Below, in pieces: positions 4,989 through 7,299 of a stretch of DNA of 7,299 nt. The notes under the pieces are model-generated. The model ran no database searches. It was given only the letters and a program-made list of their open reading frames with translations, and was not told where the DNA came from. This DNA is from Candidatus Aminicenantota bacterium. GTDB taxonomy: Bacteria; Acidobacteriota; Aminicenantia; Aminicenantales; Aminicenantaceae. Each line of letters opens with the position of its first letter. The first letter of the stretch is position 1. Both the position numbers and the translations under genes were made by a program. Location: assembly GCA_030617525.1 (NCBI GenBank), contig JAUWVG010000109.1, positions 1 through 7,299 of the forward strand, given 5' to 3'.

Positions 4989-7242
4989 GACACAGATATC
5001 TGCAGAGCTTTCCCGCGAACTCAATCTCTTCCATCTCACGATGATGGGCTTGGGGATGATGATCGGTGCCGGAGTTTTTATTGGGATTGGGAATGCCATG
5101 TCCGTGGCGGGGCCAGGTGGTGTTCTCCTGACTTTTTCCTTGAATGGAATGATTGCGATCCTCACAGCACTCTCCTATGCAGAACTCAGCTCGGCCATCC
5201 CAAAAGCCGGGGGCGCTTACAATTTTGCCCGGCTAGCCTTCGGGCGGGCAACGAGTTTCACAGGAGGCTGGATGGAGTGGTTCGCATCCAGTGTCGCAGG
5301 CAGCCTCTATGCCGTGGTTTTTGCCATCTACACTGTGCGGTATTTTGAAGGATTGGATCTTATCAATTGGATTCCGTTTTCGACCAGGATTACCGAAAAA
5401 ATTGTGGCATTGCTTGTGGCCTTATTTTTTCTTTCTATCAATTATAGAGGGGCCTCCGAAACAGGGAGGATTGGAGCGATATTTACCCTGGGCCAAACGC
5501 TTTTCCTGATTTTTATCGGTGCTGCGGGTTTGTTTGTTGTTATAAAAGATCCTTCCCGTCTCCAAAATCTTTCTCCATTCCTTCCCCTTGGCTGGTCAAA
5601 AATTCTAATCACGATGGGTTTTACATACGTGGCTTTCGAAGGCTATGAAGTGATCGCGCAAGCCGGCGACGAAGCCATCGATCCCAAACGGAATCTTCCC
5701 AAAGCCATGCTCTATTCAGTAGGGATCGTCACATTTACCTATGTGTTTGTCGGCTTTGCTTCGATTGTTGCGGTTAAAGCGGGTTCGCCGGGAGTAGAAG
5801 GAGCTGTTTGGGAATGGATTGGTTCTTTTAAAGAAAGAGGATTCGGTGAAGCCGTTTCCCAACTGGTTCCTTTTGGGAATTTTTTCTTGACTCTGGCGGT
5901 TATATTCGCTTCAATCTCTGCTCTGAATGCCACGATATTCTCGGCCACACGTGCCTCTTATGCACTTGGCCGTGACCGTATGCTGCCCAAATTTTTCGCC
6001 AGCATTTCCCGGAAGCGAAGCACTCCTTGGGTTGCCCTGATGTTCACAGGTGTCCTCGTCATTGTTGTAGCCGTTTTGCTTCCGACTATGGATGTGGCCT
6101 CCAGTGCGAGCATCATGTTTCTCTTCCTTTTTTTTCTCGTCAATCTGAGTGTAATCAAAATACGCCTCAATATGGGAGATGAACTGTCTTACGGTTTTCT
6201 TATGCCTATGTTTCCCTGGCCTCCCATTGCCGCGATAATCTGTCAGGGAGTCCTGGCTGTGTGGCTTGTTCATATGAGTCCCGTGGCGTGGATTATTGCT
6301 CCTTCGTGGATTATTGCAGGAATCGCTATCTACTATTTTTACTCGAGGACACGTACAGTGGCCACTGCCGATGAAATCCTGATTTTGGAAGAGGAGCAGA
6401 TCGTTCCTGAAGGAGAGCAGTACAGTATCACACTGGGTGTGGCCAATCCGTCAAACGCTCTCGAGATGACCCGAACCACATACTTCATCAGTGAAGCCAA
6501 AAATGCGAAAGTCAGGATCCTTCACATGGTCCCTGTTCCGGAACAGACACCGTTGAGTGATGCTGAGAAATTCATGATGGAAGGGAAAGAGGGGATTGTT
6601 GAGGCCATGCTCTGCCTTATTCTGAGATTCCCAATCACAACAACTATCCGCTACTGCCGGAATATTGCTAGAGGCATAATAGGCGCTGTAAGAGAAAATA
6701 AAACAGACATGCTGATTATGGGCTGGCATGGAAAACCCAAAGGTCCTCTCTTCAGATTGGGCAGCACTATCGATTTCATTCTGGAGAGAGCTTCCTGTAA
6801 TGTTGTTATCCTCAAGGGGCTGGGCAATCAAGAATTTAAGCGCATTCTTGTGCCCACAAGAGGAGGCCCGAACAGCGCACTTGCTTTGGAAATTGCCGGG
6901 ATTTTAGCTGAAAAGGACGATGCGGAAATCGTTTCATTAGTTGTTAAAGATAAAAAGAGCAAGGTAGATTCGGATAAACTGTCGGAAACTATCACGGAAA
7001 ACCCCCATGTCAATCCCGACCGTGTCAAAATAAAATATGTGAAAGCCAATAATCCTGCAGATGCCATTCTTGAAGAAAGTAGAGAGTATGACCTGATCGT
7101 CATGGGTTTTACCAGGGATCCTCTTATCCGTAATGTCACAAGAGACACCCTTTGCCATTCCGTAGCACAAAAGTGCAGCAAGCCCATGATTATCGTAAAA
7201 GCCTCAGGAGGTATTAGCTCCTGGATCAGACGATGGCTTTAA
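4975..7242 (+). CDS. APC-superfamily amino acid permease fused to two USP domains
   Basis: Predicted cytoplasmic-membrane transporter, 755 residues, probably a secondary importer or exchanger of amino acids or amines. Residues 17-457 contain about 12 hydrophobic helices. Helix 1 has the APC substrate-site motif (GLGMMIGAGVFIG, 25-37). Helix 6 and its following loop have the FEGYEV...DPKRNLPKAM signature (221-245). After a charged linker (458-480) come two cytoplasmic universal stress protein domains. In the first (about 481-616), VRILHMVPVPEQTPLSD is followed by G583-x2-G586-x9-G596-S597, the ATP-binding form of the USP motif. The second (about 619-743, starting FKRILVPTRGG) keeps the fold pattern and YDLIVMG, but lacks those glycines, so it probably does not bind ATP in the usual way. 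Such permease-USP fusions are known in archaea and bacteria, and the tandem domains suggest gating by nucleotide or energy state. The exact substrate is unknown. The start overlaps the small ORF by 14 bases. Confidence 0.88.
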   Translation: MDENKTQISAELSRELNLFHLTMMGLGMMIGAGVFIGIGNAMSVAGPGGVLLTFSLNGMIAILTALSYAELSSAIPKAGGAYNFARLAFGRATSFTGGWMEWFASSVAGSLYAVVFAIYTVRYFEGLDLINWIPFSTRITEKIVALLVALFFLSINYRGASETGRIGAIFTLGQTLFLIFIGAAGLFVVIKDPSRLQNLSPFLPLGWSKILITMGFTYVAFEGYEVIAQAGDEAIDPKRNLPKAMLYSVGIVTFTYVFVGFASIVAVKAGSPGVEGAVWEWIGSFKERGFGEAVSQLVPFGNFFLTLAVIFASISALNATIFSATRASYALGRDRMLPKFFASISRKRSTPWVALMFTGVLVIVVAVLLPTMDVASSASIMFLFLFFLVNLSVIKIRLNMGDELSYGFLMPMFPWPPIAAIICQGVLAVWLVHMSPVAWIIAPSWIIAGIAIYYFYSRTRTVATADEILILEEEQIVPEGEQYSITLGVANPSNALEMTRTTYFISEAKNAKVRILHMVPVPEQTPLSDAEKFMMEGKEGIVEAMLCLILRFPITTTIRYCRNIARGIIGAVRENKTDMLIMGWHGKPKGPLFRLGSTIDFILERASCNVVILKGLGNQEFKRILVPTRGGPNSALALEIAGILAEKDDAEIVSLVVKDKKSKVDSDKLSETITENPHVNPDRVKIKYVKANNPADAILEESREYDLIVMGFTRDPLIRNVTRDTLCHSVAQKCSKPMIIVKASGGISSWIRRWL

Positions 7243-7263
7243 TTCATAAAACTGCCGACACCT

Positions 7264-7299
7264 TCATTTATCTTCAATGATAACAGCTTCTCTGTTTAC
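7264..7299 (-). CDS. possible C-terminal end of a minus-strand gene
   Basis: Read on the minus strand from the right edge, one frame gives VNREAVIIEDK and then TGA at 7266-7264. The peptide looks like ordinary coding sequence and would place a gene convergent with the permease, 21 bases from its stop. Eleven codons are far too few for proof; other frames in the same bases are also partly open. Confidence 0.2.
   Translation of the reverse strand, partial: VNREAVIIEDK

Noticed and set aside
6828..7187. 119-residue minus-strand open frame opposite the second USP domain
   Set aside because: Composition is low in charged residues and no motif is visible; the + strand is clearly coding.

Overview
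The window is a compact bacterial locus with every supported complete gene on the + strand. Bacterial features include an SPase II lipobox, purine-rich Shine-Dalgarno sites close to the starts, and a GTG start. The lipoprotein and Sec-type signal peptides suggest a diderm that breaks down external polymers. GC content is middling by eye and nothing fixes the phylum. Strong Shine-Dalgarno sites argue mildly against Bacteroidota.

Layout: (1) 3-140 is the tail of an SGNH/GDSL-type hydrolase, ending with the Asp-x-x-His catalytic block. (2) 231-2254 encodes an M6-like zinc metallopeptidase lipoprotein. Its reading frame is broken at a run of six A at 1890-1895, so the protease part (231-1967) and the C-terminal Ig-like domain (1895-2254) lie in different frames. 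(3) 2265-4763 is a secreted GH127/GH146-type (DUF1680) beta-L-arabinofuranosidase with an extra C-terminal beta-rich module, starting 10 bases after the peptidase's true stop. (4) A gap of 66 bases with a possible promoter follows. (5) 4830-4988 is a 52-residue single-pass membrane protein not previously listed as an obvious gene. Its end overlaps (6) 4975-7242, an APC-superfamily permease fused to two universal stress protein domains. (7) The last 57 bases hold no complete gene; a minus-strand gene may end there.

Inferred working picture: genes 1-3 look like an export-targeted set (hydrolase/esterase, peptidase, arabinofuranosidase). This would suit attack on an arabinosylated glycoprotein or a decorated plant polysaccharide. 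The downstream pair is a cytoplasmic-membrane transporter for amino acids or similar solutes, apparently under nucleotide-sensing control and possibly accompanied by a small membrane partner. Whether the two halves are functionally linked cannot be decided from this window.

The points most worth a second look are the A-tract frame break followed by a 7-bp stem-loop, the one-residue-longer zinc motif in the peptidase, and the overlapping 52-residue membrane ORF.
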